A DNA stretch of 64,000 nt, taken from Candidatus Acidiferrales bacterium. Its GTDB lineage: Bacteria > Acidobacteriota > Terriglobia > Acidiferrales > UBA7541. This document shows, piece after piece, positions 26,845 to 36,043 of the stretch (its first letter is position 1; each line of letters begins with the position of its first letter). The DNA is taken from the NCBI GenBank assembly GCA_030038535.1, contig JASHSV010000307.1, positions 33,389-97,388 of the forward strand. Direction: 5' to 3'. A program made the translations under genes and the position numbers. The notes under the pieces were generated by a model. The model saw only the letters and a program-made list of their open reading frames with translations. It was not told the origin of the DNA and ran no database searches.

Positions 26845-28197
26845 ATGGAAGCGGATTCGGATAATTCCTCGAGCGAAAAGCAGCCATCTCAGCACCACCA
26901 TTTTTGCGGCAACCTGTTTGGATGCGGTGATGAACTCGGCACGGGCGTTCTTCGCGAAGACTTCAAAGACGCCGCCTATTCGCGGCGTACCGCGGACCGT
27001 CTGCTGCACATGGAAGAGATCCATCAGGAGCGGTTGGACGGTTTCCTTTCCGCGCGCGGCCGCTCGCGGCGCCGCCTGCTGCGCGCCAGCCCTTTTCTGG
27101 GCGCTCTCGCGGTTGCCGGGCCCTGGTTCAACAAGCTGGCGGGCGCCAACGAGCTGCCCGGCACATCAAGGAACGACGTTCTCGATTCGCGCCAGAAGAA
27201 AGAGTATGAAGGCCATGTGCGCGTAGTGGAGTCGAATGACCAAACCGTCCATTTAGGCGTCTATGACACGAACCTGGCACCCGTTCTGAAGGTCGATTCC
27301 GGAGACACAATCAGTTATTCGAATACCTGGTCGCATTTCCTGAACAAAATGCAGCCGGATGTGCCCATCGACGTGCTGGCGAAGATGCGCTTGGACAATC
27401 CCGGGCGCGGCCCGCACTCGATCATCGGCCCGGTCTACGTGAACGGCGCGGAGCCGGGCGACGTGCTCGAGGTGCGCTACAGGCGCATCCGGCCGTTCGA
27501 TTGGGGCGCGGTGTTCAACAATCCGGGTTCGCTGGGCACCGGCCTGCTGGCTAAGGATTTTCCCGATGGACAGGTGAAGTATATGAAGCTCGACCTCGCG
27601 CACATGACCACGGAATTTGCGAAGGACATTCACGTGCCGCTAAAGCCGTTCCAGGGAACCTTGGGTGTAGCGCCCCCGGACGGCTTCTATCCGCCGTTGA
27701 GCCCGGGAGTCACCTCGTCGGTCCCGCCGGGTCCACATGCCGGCAACGTGGACCTGAGCGAAATGTGCGAAGGCTCGACCATGTTCATCCCGGTATGGAA
27801 GCCGGGTGCGCTCATTTATACCGGCGACTCACACGCGGTCCAGGGCGACGGCGAGATTTCTCTGACGGCGTGCGAGACGCGAATGCAGGAGTTGCGCATC
27901 CAGGTGTTCCTGCATAAACAGAAAAATTTCGCCTGGCCCATCGCCGAGACACCCTCGCATTGGATCACGCTGGGACTGGACAAAGACCTGAACGTGGCCA
28001 TGACGCTGGCGGCGCGCAACGCCATTGAATTTCTGGCCGCGCGCACCAGCCTCTCCAAGCTGGACGCTTACGGACTGTGCAGCATGGCGTTCAGTTTCCG
28101 GGTGACGCAGGTGGTGGACATCGTCCGCGGCGTCCATGCCATGATCCCCAAAAGCCTGTTCGCTCCGGCGCTGCGCGAGAAAATCAGCGTGGTCTAG
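26845..28197 (+). CDS. Acetamidase/formamidase family protein with Tat-like N-terminal segment
   Basis: GGAGGA before ATG 26845; SRRRLLRASPFLGALAVAG; GPHSIIGPVYVNGAEPGDVLEVRYRRIRP; GDSHAVQGDGEISLTACE. Confidence 0.9.
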   Translation: MEADSDNSSSEKQPSQHHHFCGNLFGCGDELGTGVLREDFKDAAYSRRTADRLLHMEEIHQERLDGFLSARGRSRRRLLRASPFLGALAVAGPWFNKLAGANELPGTSRNDVLDSRQKKEYEGHVRVVESNDQTVHLGVYDTNLAPVLKVDSGDTISYSNTWSHFLNKMQPDVPIDVLAKMRLDNPGRGPHSIIGPVYVNGAEPGDVLEVRYRRIRPFDWGAVFNNPGSLGTGLLAKDFPDGQVKYMKLDLAHMTTEFAKDIHVPLKPFQGTLGVAPPDGFYPPLSPGVTSSVPPGPHAGNVDLSEMCEGSTMFIPVWKPGALIYTGDSHAVQGDGEISLTACETRMQELRIQVFLHKQKNFAWPIAETPSHWITLGLDKDLNVAMTLAARNAIEFLAARTSLSKLDAYGLCSMAFSFRVTQVVDIVRGVHAMIPKSLFAPALREKISVV

Positions 28198-28268
28198 CTC
28201 GGCAGCCACAGGTCATCGGACCGGCAGGCCGAGGCGCTTGTGCGCCCTTTGCTATAATCTCGCGCGTC

Positions 28269-28934
28269 ATGCCAGAGCACGCTGCGAATCTTCCGGCGTT
28301 CCGGCGGCCGCGCTTTATCGCGCTCGAAGGGCCGATTCGCGTGGGCAAATCCACGCTGGCGCGCATCCTGGCCGAGCGCCTGCACGCCAGGCGCATCTAC
28401 GACTGCGAGGACAATCCCTTCCTTTCGGCGTTTTACGACGATGTACCCGGAAGCTCCTTTCGCACCCAGATGTATTTTCTGTTCGAGCGGCACCGCAGGC
28501 TGAAAGAGGCGACCGTGGACGCAGTGAGCGGGACCGTGGTGAGCGACTTCCTGTTCGAAAAGGACCGCATCTTCGCCAACATCAATCTGGACAATGAAGA
28601 GCTGCGGCTGTACGACAACTATTACGAGATGCTGGCACGCGACCTGCCGCTCCCGGACCTCGTCGTCTATCTCCAAGCCACGCCCGAGGTTCTGCGGCAG
28701 AGAATGGGCAGAAAAAAGGAGCCTTCCGAGGCGCACGTGGCGGACGAATATCTGGACGAGGTGGTGCGTGCCTACGAGCACTTCTTTTTCCGCTACACCG
28801 CCTCGGACCTGCTCGTGGTGAACACCTCGGAGATTGACTTCGTGGAGCGCGACGCCGACTTGCAGCAACTGCTGCGGCGCCTGCAGGAGCCGGTGAAAGG
28901 CACGCAGTATTACCTGCCCCTGGGCCGGGAATAG
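28269..28934 (+). CDS. Deoxynucleoside kinase family protein
   Basis: P-loop FIALEGPIRVGKSTLA; VVSDFLFEKDRIFA; LPDLVVYLQATPEVLRQRM. Confidence 0.92.
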   Translation: MPEHAANLPAFRRPRFIALEGPIRVGKSTLARILAERLHARRIYDCEDNPFLSAFYDDVPGSSFRTQMYFLFERHRRLKEATVDAVSGTVVSDFLFEKDRIFANINLDNEELRLYDNYYEMLARDLPLPDLVVYLQATPEVLRQRMGRKKEPSEAHVADEYLDEVVRAYEHFFFRYTASDLLVVNTSEIDFVERDADLQQLLRRLQEPVKGTQYYLPLGRE

Positions 28935-28957
28935 AGCCGGCCGTTCCGCCGCCTGCC

Positions 28958-30007
28958 TCAGGGCTTGAAGGTCTCTATGCGGATAACGCCATCGGCGTGG
29001 ACGATAGCGTGAATCATGCCCTCGGTATTGAACGGCGTGGCCACATGGCCCTGAGGATCGACGGCGATCACGCCGCCCTCGCCGTGTTGCTCGACCAGTT
29101 CCTTCATCACCACGTCGTTCGCCGCCTGTTCGAGCGGCACGTGAAGATAGCGGACGCGCTCGCAGATGTCCGCGGCCACCACGTTGCGCATGTAGAACTC
29201 ACCAGCGCCCGTGCCGGAGACGGCGCAGCTCTCGTTGTTCGCATATGTGCCCGCTCCGATGATGGGTGAATCGCCGACGCGCCCGGTCATTTTGAAGGCG
29301 GTTCCGCCGGTGGTCGTGCCTGCAGCGAGGTTGCCGTCCTGGTCCAGCGCCACAGCGCCCGTGGTGCCATGCACGCGGTCATCGTCCTCCAGGGATGGAT
29401 TGACGAGGCGGGAACTCTTTTTCTCCTCCGCCGCAACCCGGTCCTGATAACGCTTCCATTCGCGCTCGTTGTAGAAATAGAAGGGGGAAACCAGCGGCAC
29501 GCCCTGGGACTTCGCGAACTCCTCCGCGCCCTGGCCGACGAGCATGACGTGTTTGGTTCGCTCCATCACCATGCGCGCCAGGCCGATGGGATTGGCGATG
29601 TGGCGGACGGAAGCCACGGAGCCAGCCTGGAGCGTTTTGCCATCCATGATGGCGGCGTCGAGCTCGGCCACGCCCGCCCGCGAATAATACGCGCCGCGGC
29701 CAGCGTCGAATGCGCCGGAATCCTCCATGATGCGGAGGGCAGCTTCCACCGCGTCGATGCTGCGCCCGCCGTTACGGAGGATTGCGGCGCCGGTTTCGGC
29801 GGCGTGCGTGATGGCGGTGCGGGCCGCATCCGAACGCTCCGGCGATTGATTCTTGTAACTCCCCGCGCCGCCATGAATCACGAGCACAAAATCGCGGGAC
29901 TGGGAACGAGGCGGAGTTGCGGCGGGCCGGCCGTGGTGCGGGACACGGGCAGCGGCGATCAGGAACAGCGCGGCAGCCGTGAGAATGACGACGCGACTGG
30001 GTTTCAT
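28958..30007 (-). CDS. Isoaspartyl peptidase / L-asparaginase (type 2 Ntn hydrolase), exported
   Basis: FVLVIHGGAGSYK; VHGTTGAVALDQDGNLAAGTTTGGTAFKMTGRVGDSPIIGAGTYANN; signal peptide from MKPSRVVIL (30007). Confidence 0.94.
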   Translation of the reverse strand: MKPSRVVILTAAALFLIAAARVPHHGRPAATPPRSQSRDFVLVIHGGAGSYKNQSPERSDAARTAITHAAETGAAILRNGGRSIDAVEAALRIMEDSGAFDAGRGAYYSRAGVAELDAAIMDGKTLQAGSVASVRHIANPIGLARMVMERTKHVMLVGQGAEEFAKSQGVPLVSPFYFYNEREWKRYQDRVAAEEKKSSRLVNPSLEDDDRVHGTTGAVALDQDGNLAAGTTTGGTAFKMTGRVGDSPIIGAGTYANNESCAVSGTGAGEFYMRNVVAADICERVRYLHVPLEQAANDVVMKELVEQHGEGGVIAVDPQGHVATPFNTEGMIHAIVHADGVIRIETFKP

Positions 30008-30064
30008 GAACTCCTCCCGTGAAGCGAACGATGAGCGGAGCGGACTGTACACCGGAGCGGCGCG

Positions 30065-31303
30065 GTGCACAACGCTGCGACATCGTTTCGCTTTCGAACT
30101 CATTTTCCGTCCGGGCATGATTTAATCACCCACGCGGGCCCTCTCAACGAATCGGGATTCGAAACTCCGCGGAGGTGGGGCATCGAACGGGAAACGGCGA
30201 GTGTGGTGGTCATCGGCGGCGGGGTGGTGGGGTGCGCCGTGGCGATGGAGGTCTCGGCCTTCGCTGAGGACGTGTTCCTGCTGGAGGAAATGCCGCAGCT
30301 CGGTATGGGTGCGAGCTCGCGGAACAGCGGCGTGATCCATTCGGGGATTTATTACGCGCGGGGCTCGCGCAAGGCACGGCACTGCGTCGAAGGGAACCGG
30401 CTAACGTACGAGTTCTGCGAGAAGCACGGGGTGCAGCACCGGCGCACGGGAAAAGTCGTGGTGGCGGCCTCGACGGGTGAAGAGCCGCAGCTCGAGGCGC
30501 TCCAGCGGCGCGGCGAGGAGAACGGCGTCGCCGGGCTGCGTCTGATCGACCGGCGGGAACTCGAGGCGCGCGAGCCGCACGTGGAAGGACGCGCGGCACT
30601 CGAGGTGCCGTCATCCGGTCTGGTGATGAGCGAGGAACTGGTGAAGGCCTACGCCCGCGTGGCTACGGACCGCGGCGCGAATTTGCTGACGCATGCAAAG
30701 GTCACCGCGCTCGAGCCGGCGGGAGCGGGCGTGCGCGTGACGAGCGGGCGCGGAACGATCGAAGCGCGCGCCATAGTGAATTGTGCAGGGCTGTTTGCCG
30801 ACGAGGTCGCGGCGCTGACGGGATTCACGAAATATAGGATCCAGCCGACGCGCGGGGACTATTGCGAGGCAGTGCCCGCAAAATCGCACCTGGTGCATTC
30901 GCTGGTATATCCGTTGCCTGAGGCGGGGATTTATTCTCTGGGCGTGCATTTGACGAAAACATTGTGGGGAACGCTGCTGGTAGGGCCAACGGCACGTCCG
31001 GCAGCGAACAAGACAGACTACGAGAGCGACCGCGTGCCCGTGGCGGAATTCGCGCGAGGCGCCCGAGTGCTGCTGCCGGAGATCACGGAGGCGGATTTGC
31101 GTCCGGCGTACTCGGGAATCCGCGCAAAGCTCGCACCTGCTGACGGAACCGCCCGGCCGAAGGAATTTGCGGATTTCGTGATCGAACGCGACCCGCAAAT
31201 TCGGTGCGTGATTCACATGATTGGAATCGAGTCGCCGGGATTGACGGCGGCGTGGTCGCTGGCAAAAGAAGTGGCGGGGATGGTGAAAGAGACTCTCAGG
31301 TAG
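30065..31303 (+). CDS. FAD-dependent oxidoreductase, L-2-hydroxyglutarate oxidase (LhgO)-like
   Basis: VVVIGGGVVGCAVAMEVS; MGASSRNSGVIHSGIYYARGSRKARHCVEGN; IGIESPGLTAAWSLAKEVA. Start uncertain. Confidence 0.87.
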   Translation: MHNAATSFRFRTHFPSGHDLITHAGPLNESGFETPRRWGIERETASVVVIGGGVVGCAVAMEVSAFAEDVFLLEEMPQLGMGASSRNSGVIHSGIYYARGSRKARHCVEGNRLTYEFCEKHGVQHRRTGKVVVAASTGEEPQLEALQRRGEENGVAGLRLIDRRELEAREPHVEGRAALEVPSSGLVMSEELVKAYARVATDRGANLLTHAKVTALEPAGAGVRVTSGRGTIEARAIVNCAGLFADEVAALTGFTKYRIQPTRGDYCEAVPAKSHLVHSLVYPLPEAGIYSLGVHLTKTLWGTLLVGPTARPAANKTDYESDRVPVAEFARGARVLLPEITEADLRPAYSGIRAKLAPADGTARPKEFADFVIERDPQIRCVIHMIGIESPGLTAAWSLAKEVAGMVKETLR

Positions 31304-31311
31304 GGGCGTTG

Positions 31312-32445
31312 CTACGGAGAGCGGCGCGCGACCTCGGAGGCGGAGACGAGGCGGACACCGCGTGCTTCCACCTCCGGCAGCATTTCCGACAAAACATCCA
31401 GGGTGGCTCCGTGCGGATGGCCGATAGCCACACACATGCCCTGCTCGCGCGCGACGCGCTCGGCGCGTTCGAGCTGGCGGCGGATGGCGGAGGCCAGCTC
31501 ATCGTCGTCGAGAAAAATATTTCGGGCGGCGGCGGGAACTCCGGCGCGGAGCGCGGCATCGAAGGCGCGCGAGCCGGGAGATGTGCGGCTGTCAATGAAG
31601 AACAGGCCGCGAGAGCGGAGCGCGGAGGCGAGCGAAGCCATGAGCGCGGGATCGGCGGTGGCGCGCGAGCCCTGATGATTATTCACGCCGGCGGCGTAGG
31701 GCACAGTTGCCAGCATCTGATCCACCACGCGCGCGACTTCCGCAGCGGGTTCGCCGACGTGCAGCTCGATTTTCTCCGCTTTGTCTTCACCGGCGACGGA
31801 TTCCATGGGCAGATGCAGCAAGACTTCGATGCCGCGGCGATGAGCTTCTTCGGCGATGGCCGAGGATTCGGGCAGATTGGGCAGCACTGCCACGCTGACG
31901 CGCGCGGGGATGGCGAAGACGGCCCGCGCGGCGGAAGGATCGTAGCCGAGGTCGTCCACGATGATGGCGAGTTCGGGCGAGCCGCCGGCGGGCAAGCCGG
32001 GAGCGGCTGCGGCCGGCGGGGCCAGAAGGAAAACGTCGAGCGCGAGCAGGGTGCGTCCCTGGTAGCTGATGGCGTAGGCGGCAGAGGCTGAGCCGGGATC
32101 GCGCCGCTCGAAATTTATGCCGCGAATCCCGGCCGCCTTGCTCCATGACGATTCGAGTGGGCTGAGTTGCGCGGCATTCGGCAGCGAAACGAGCACGCGC
32201 GTGGGTCCGGCGGTGCGCGACCAACCGGAAGGCACGATGCGAATAGGCGAATCCGCGCCGGCGACCGGACGCGCCGCGGCGGCGAAATCGGCAGCGAGTC
32301 GGTTGGTATCCGTCTCTACCGGTTGCTCACTGTGCCGGCAGGCGGTGGGCCCGAAAAGCGCTGAAGCGCAGACGAGGCAAAGAAGAGAGCAAATGAGCGA
32401 GCGCAGAGGAGAGGAAGAGGGCGATGCGAACAGACGACGAGCCAC
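31312..32445 (-). CDS. Divergent polysaccharide deacetylase family protein (YibQ-like)
   Basis: LAIIVDDLGYDPSAARAVFAIPARVSVAVLPNLPESSAIAEEAHRRGIEVLLHLPMES; GSRATADPALMASL; ; lipoprotein-like N-terminus. Confidence 0.9.
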   Translation of the reverse strand: MARRLFASPSSSPLRSLICSLLCLVCASALFGPTACRHSEQPVETDTNRLAADFAAAARPVAGADSPIRIVPSGWSRTAGPTRVLVSLPNAAQLSPLESSWSKAAGIRGINFERRDPGSASAAYAISYQGRTLLALDVFLLAPPAAAAPGLPAGGSPELAIIVDDLGYDPSAARAVFAIPARVSVAVLPNLPESSAIAEEAHRRGIEVLLHLPMESVAGEDKAEKIELHVGEPAAEVARVVDQMLATVPYAAGVNNHQGSRATADPALMASLASALRSRGLFFIDSRTSPGSRAFDAALRAGVPAAARNIFLDDDELASAIRRQLERAERVAREQGMCVAIGHPHGATLDVLSEMLPEVEARGVRLVSASEVARRSP

Positions 32446-32450
32446 CTGCG

Positions 32451-33692
32451 CTACGCGGCTTTCGACGCGGCGGGGACCTGGCTGGGTGTGCGGAGTAGTT
32501 CGAGGGCCTTCTTCAGGACCGGGTCGTCCTGCGGGCGCGGCAGGCCGTTGGTAGCGCGGCCTGATTCCGCACCGCCCGAAGTCTCAGTGCTTTCGGCCAT
32601 GTCGTCCACGACATTGGCCATTTCGAAGGAGGGCTTCACGCCGTTGTCGTTGATCTTCTTTCCCTCCGGATCGTGATAGAGGGCGGTAGTGAGGATGAGC
32701 GCGCCGCCATCTTCCAGCGCGATGATGCTCTGCTCGGAAGCGCTGCCGAAGGTGCGTTCGCCGACGGTAGGCACGGCGCGGTCCTCGGCGAGCGCGGCAG
32801 CCAAGATCTCCGCCGCGCCGGCGGTGCGCGCCGAAAGCAGCACGGTGACCGGACCCGTCCAGACGGTCTTCTGCGCATCCGCCGTGAAGAGCTTGGCCGG
32901 AACCGTCTTTCCGCTCAGCGTCGTGATGGTGCCGGAGTTGAGGAACAAATTCGCCGTGGATACCGCTTCCGAGACGGCACCGGAAGAGCAGTCGCGCAGA
33001 TCGAGCACCACTTTGTGAAGGCCCTGCCTGGAAAACTCCTGGAGCTTTTGACGGATTTCGGCGGCGCGACCGGGACTGAATCCGTGAACGCGGAGATAGC
33101 CGACATCGTCCTCCATCTTGTCCGCGACGAGGCGCGGCGTGGCGAGAGCAGCCCGGGTGACTTCTAAATCGTGCGATTCCGTGCCTCCGTGGCGCACCTC
33201 CGTGATTTTCACGGTGCTGCCGGGTTCACCTTCGAGCAGGAGCTCGGCTTGGCGTATGGACATTTCGCGGGTGGAAAAGCCGGCGATGGTTTCCAGGATA
33301 TCGCCGGTGGAGAGGCCTGCCTTCTGAGCGGGGCTGTCGGGCAGCGCGGTCAGCACCAGCAGATAGCCGAAGCGCTTAGAGAGGACCACGCCGATGTCGC
33401 CGCGCGGATGGGCCTTGAGGCGAGCCTGGTAGTCCTCGTATTCGCGCGCGCTCAGGTAGCCGGACTGCGCATCGAGGGATTCGACGAGGCCGTGCATGGC
33501 GCCCCGGGCCACCTGGCGCATATTGGGCTCTTCGACGTAGCCCTGCTCCACGCGTTCGAGCACCTCGCTGAAGACGCCGAGCGAGCGGTAGGTGTTCTCC
33601 TCGTTGGAGCGAGCCAGGGCGAAGCCGAGGCCGGCATAAAGCAGCACGAGGGCCGAAACCGCGAGTACGAAAATGCGAGTGGCACGGCTCAT
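32451..33692 (-). CDS. S41 (CtpA-like) PDZ protein, probably catalytically inactive
   Basis: PDZ (ALPDSPAQKAGLSTGDILETI) plus S41 core VGYLRVHGFSPG..VVLDLRDCSSGAVSEAV..VLLSARTAGAAEILAAAL..VGERTFGSASEQ; catalytic residues absent (see findings). Confidence 0.9.
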   Translation of the reverse strand: MSRATRIFVLAVSALVLLYAGLGFALARSNEENTYRSLGVFSEVLERVEQGYVEEPNMRQVARGAMHGLVESLDAQSGYLSAREYEDYQARLKAHPRGDIGVVLSKRFGYLLVLTALPDSPAQKAGLSTGDILETIAGFSTREMSIRQAELLLEGEPGSTVKITEVRHGGTESHDLEVTRAALATPRLVADKMEDDVGYLRVHGFSPGRAAEIRQKLQEFSRQGLHKVVLDLRDCSSGAVSEAVSTANLFLNSGTITTLSGKTVPAKLFTADAQKTVWTGPVTVLLSARTAGAAEILAAALAEDRAVPTVGERTFGSASEQSIIALEDGGALILTTALYHDPEGKKINDNGVKPSFEMANVVDDMAESTETSGGAESGRATNGLPRPQDDPVLKKALELLRTPSQVPAASKAA

Positions 33693-34002
33693 AAGGTCAG
33701 ATCCTCACAAAAAGCCAGTATAACACCCTTTGGCGCGGGCGCCGGGCGGTGGATGCGGCTGGTAGTGGGCAATTTCGTGAATCGCTGATGTGAGGACCTC
33801 GAAGGCAAGCATGGCTCTGTGCGCCAGGGCGGTAGAAGGCGGGAGGCGCCTGATCCCGAAGGCTCGGGAGCGGCTCTCGCAGTCCGTGGCCCCGCAGTGG
33901 CGGGGGCTGCTCTCCCAGCGGTGTAGCTGGAGCACGAACAGGGGTGCGCTCGCAGACGAGGAGGGTGCTGTGTCCCACGCGCCGACGTACGGGTGTTTGC
34001 AG

Positions 34003-35796
34003 CTAGTGTGAAGTCGCCGCGGCAGGGACTGCGTCGGGCTCCGCGTAGGTGATATAGGTCTGCGAGATGCGGTCGTGCCAGGTGAGGCCGAGCTCGTCCC
34101 AGGCCGACCAGAAAAACCCGAGCATGCCGGAAGCGGCGGAGAGCAGATAGCCGAACGCGCGCCAGGCCAGTTCGGTGGTCACCGGAGCCTGGCCGTCGAA
34201 GCAGACCACGCGCAGACCGCGCAGGACCATGCCCGGAGTTGCTCCGCCGACGACAGTGAAGAGGAGCACGTACTGCGCGTAAATCAGGAAGGCCGCCATG
34301 AGCGCCACGCCAGCGCCGGAGCGCGAAAGCGCAATCTCGCCGCCGGCCAGATGGAAGGCAAGAAAGAAGCCGGCGACGGTGATTCCCAGGAACGCGACGT
34401 CGAGAAAAGCGGCGCAACGCCGCTCGCGAAGATCGGCGACGGGCTGGAGCTCGACCTTGGGTTGGATCTCCACGTCGTTGGGAGAGAAATCGAAGACTGG
34501 CTGGGGGACGCGAATCTCGATGCGTTCCGTGGCGGTTCCAGGAAGAGGGCGCGAAGCGGTGCGCAGGGCGAAGCGGCGCTCGTTCGCTTCTTCCCCGTCA
34601 GCAGCTTCAATTGCGGGAGGGAACATGCCGCCGGGCAGAGCGGAAGATTCCGCAAGCGCAGCCGCGGCCGGCACTTCCTCGTCCGGAACCGGCGGAATCG
34701 TTTCCGCGCTGGAATCGAGCGAGCGCGCTTCCACGGCGGGGATGAACTCGGGTTCATCTTGCGGGGCAGGCTCTTCGTGGGCGAGTTCTGCGACGGGCGC
34801 GATTGCACTCTCTACTTCGGGAGCAGCGGCTGGCGCGTCCAAGCCCGAAGTCAGGGAACCGCACTCTTCCTCCTCCTCTTCGAGGGTGGGCGTCTCGTGC
34901 CAATACTCCGTGTCGATGCTGGGGATTGCGGCCAGCGGGGCGGCTTCCATCGCCGGCGGTTCCACAGCCGGTTCCACGGACTGCACCTCAGCTAGCTCAG
35001 CGGCGTCGGCATGTACTTCGAGAGTCGCAGAGTCGGCTAGGACAACGCCTGGTTCTGCAGCGATGGGGAGACCAGCGAAGGTTTCCGCCGGTACCTCCGT
35101 GGCGGATTCTGCGGGCGCCTCGACCGCGGCGCCGGCCGGGTCGGCGGCGCTCGAAACGCGCGAGGCAAGTTCGGTGATGTCTGCCGTGAGATCGTCGGTA
35201 AAATCAGCCTCCCCCGCCGGCTGGTAGCTTCGCAGACTTTCCGCGGTGTCCGGAAGCGACGGGGCGGGAGAGGCGGCAACGCTGGCGGCGGCATCGAGAG
35301 CGGCGGGAGCGACGGCAAACTCGGGGGGCGCCGGCGGGAGAGCCACGGAATCCGCGGCGGGTGCTTCCATTGCCGCTGGAGCGGCGGCCGCCGGCTGAGG
35401 AGCGGTTTGGACGGTCTCCCCTTTCGAATGAACGCGGAACTCGAGCACAGATTGGTTGGCGGCCCGCTGGCGTTCGCGGCGGCTGCGGTAGGATTCGAGG
35501 CGCTCCGAAACCTCCCGCCGCCACTCCGGCACTTCGGCCGGCGGCGTTTCCGCGTGGCCGGCAACCAACTGAGGCGCCTCCGTGGAAAGTGAGGCGCCTG
35601 CAGCGGCGGCCGCAGCGCGCACGCGTCCGTGGCGGCGCGATTCTATGGGCACAGCAGCAAGAACGGCGCGAATCCGCGCGGCGGCTTGCTTGCGTGAGTC
35701 GCTTGACGTCTCATCTGGATCGATGCCGACGTAGCCATCGCAGATGGCGGTAGGTTCGTCATGAATCAGACCGCACTTTAGGCAGGGTGTTTTCAC
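34003..35796 (-). CDS. RDD family membrane protein with N-terminal zinc-ribbon-like motif and long Ala/Pro/Glu linker
   Basis: N-terminal VKTPCLKCGLIHDEPTAICDG; C-terminal RDD domain RCAAFLDVAFLGITVAGFFLAFHLAG ... TPGMVLRGLRVVCFDG. GTG start at 35796 proposed; ORF extends to 35931. Confidence 0.8.
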   Translation of the reverse strand: MKTPCLKCGLIHDEPTAICDGYVGIDPDETSSDSRKQAAARIRAVLAAVPIESRRHGRVRAAAAAAGASLSTEAPQLVAGHAETPPAEVPEWRREVSERLESYRSRRERQRAANQSVLEFRVHSKGETVQTAPQPAAAAPAAMEAPAADSVALPPAPPEFAVAPAALDAAASVAASPAPSLPDTAESLRSYQPAGEADFTDDLTADITELASRVSSAADPAGAAVEAPAESATEVPAETFAGLPIAAEPGVVLADSATLEVHADAAELAEVQSVEPAVEPPAMEAAPLAAIPSIDTEYWHETPTLEEEEEECGSLTSGLDAPAAAPEVESAIAPVAELAHEEPAPQDEPEFIPAVEARSLDSSAETIPPVPDEEVPAAAALAESSALPGGMFPPAIEAADGEEANERRFALRTASRPLPGTATERIEIRVPQPVFDFSPNDVEIQPKVELQPVADLRERRCAAFLDVAFLGITVAGFFLAFHLAGGEIALSRSGAGVALMAAFLIYAQYVLLFTVVGGATPGMVLRGLRVVCFDGQAPVTTELAWRAFGYLLSAASGMLGFFWSAWDELGLTWHDRISQTYITYAEPDAVPAAATSH

Positions 35797-36043
35797 GGTC
35801 CAGTTTTTGCGCCGCGGAGTGGCCTCAAACCAGGGACCAGCGGGGAACGTTAGCACGCGTTGCGGCGGCGAGCGCACCGGGCTGCCCTTTGTGTCGCCAA
35901 AAGGACAACGGGGAGCTGTAGCGGAAGCCACTGCCGCCGGACGCGCTTCTTGTACATTTGCCCACCTTTGCGCCCACCTGTGTGTGGATTTGGGCTTGTT
36001 TGGCTTCGGTTTTGGTCGCGTGCTGTGTTACCGTACCTCGCCC

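Noticed and set aside
33689-34417. 242-aa minus-strand ORF spanning the RDD 3' end and the intergenic gap
   Set aside because: Arg/Ala-rich, different frame from RDD, no domain; the gap is better viewed as non-coding.
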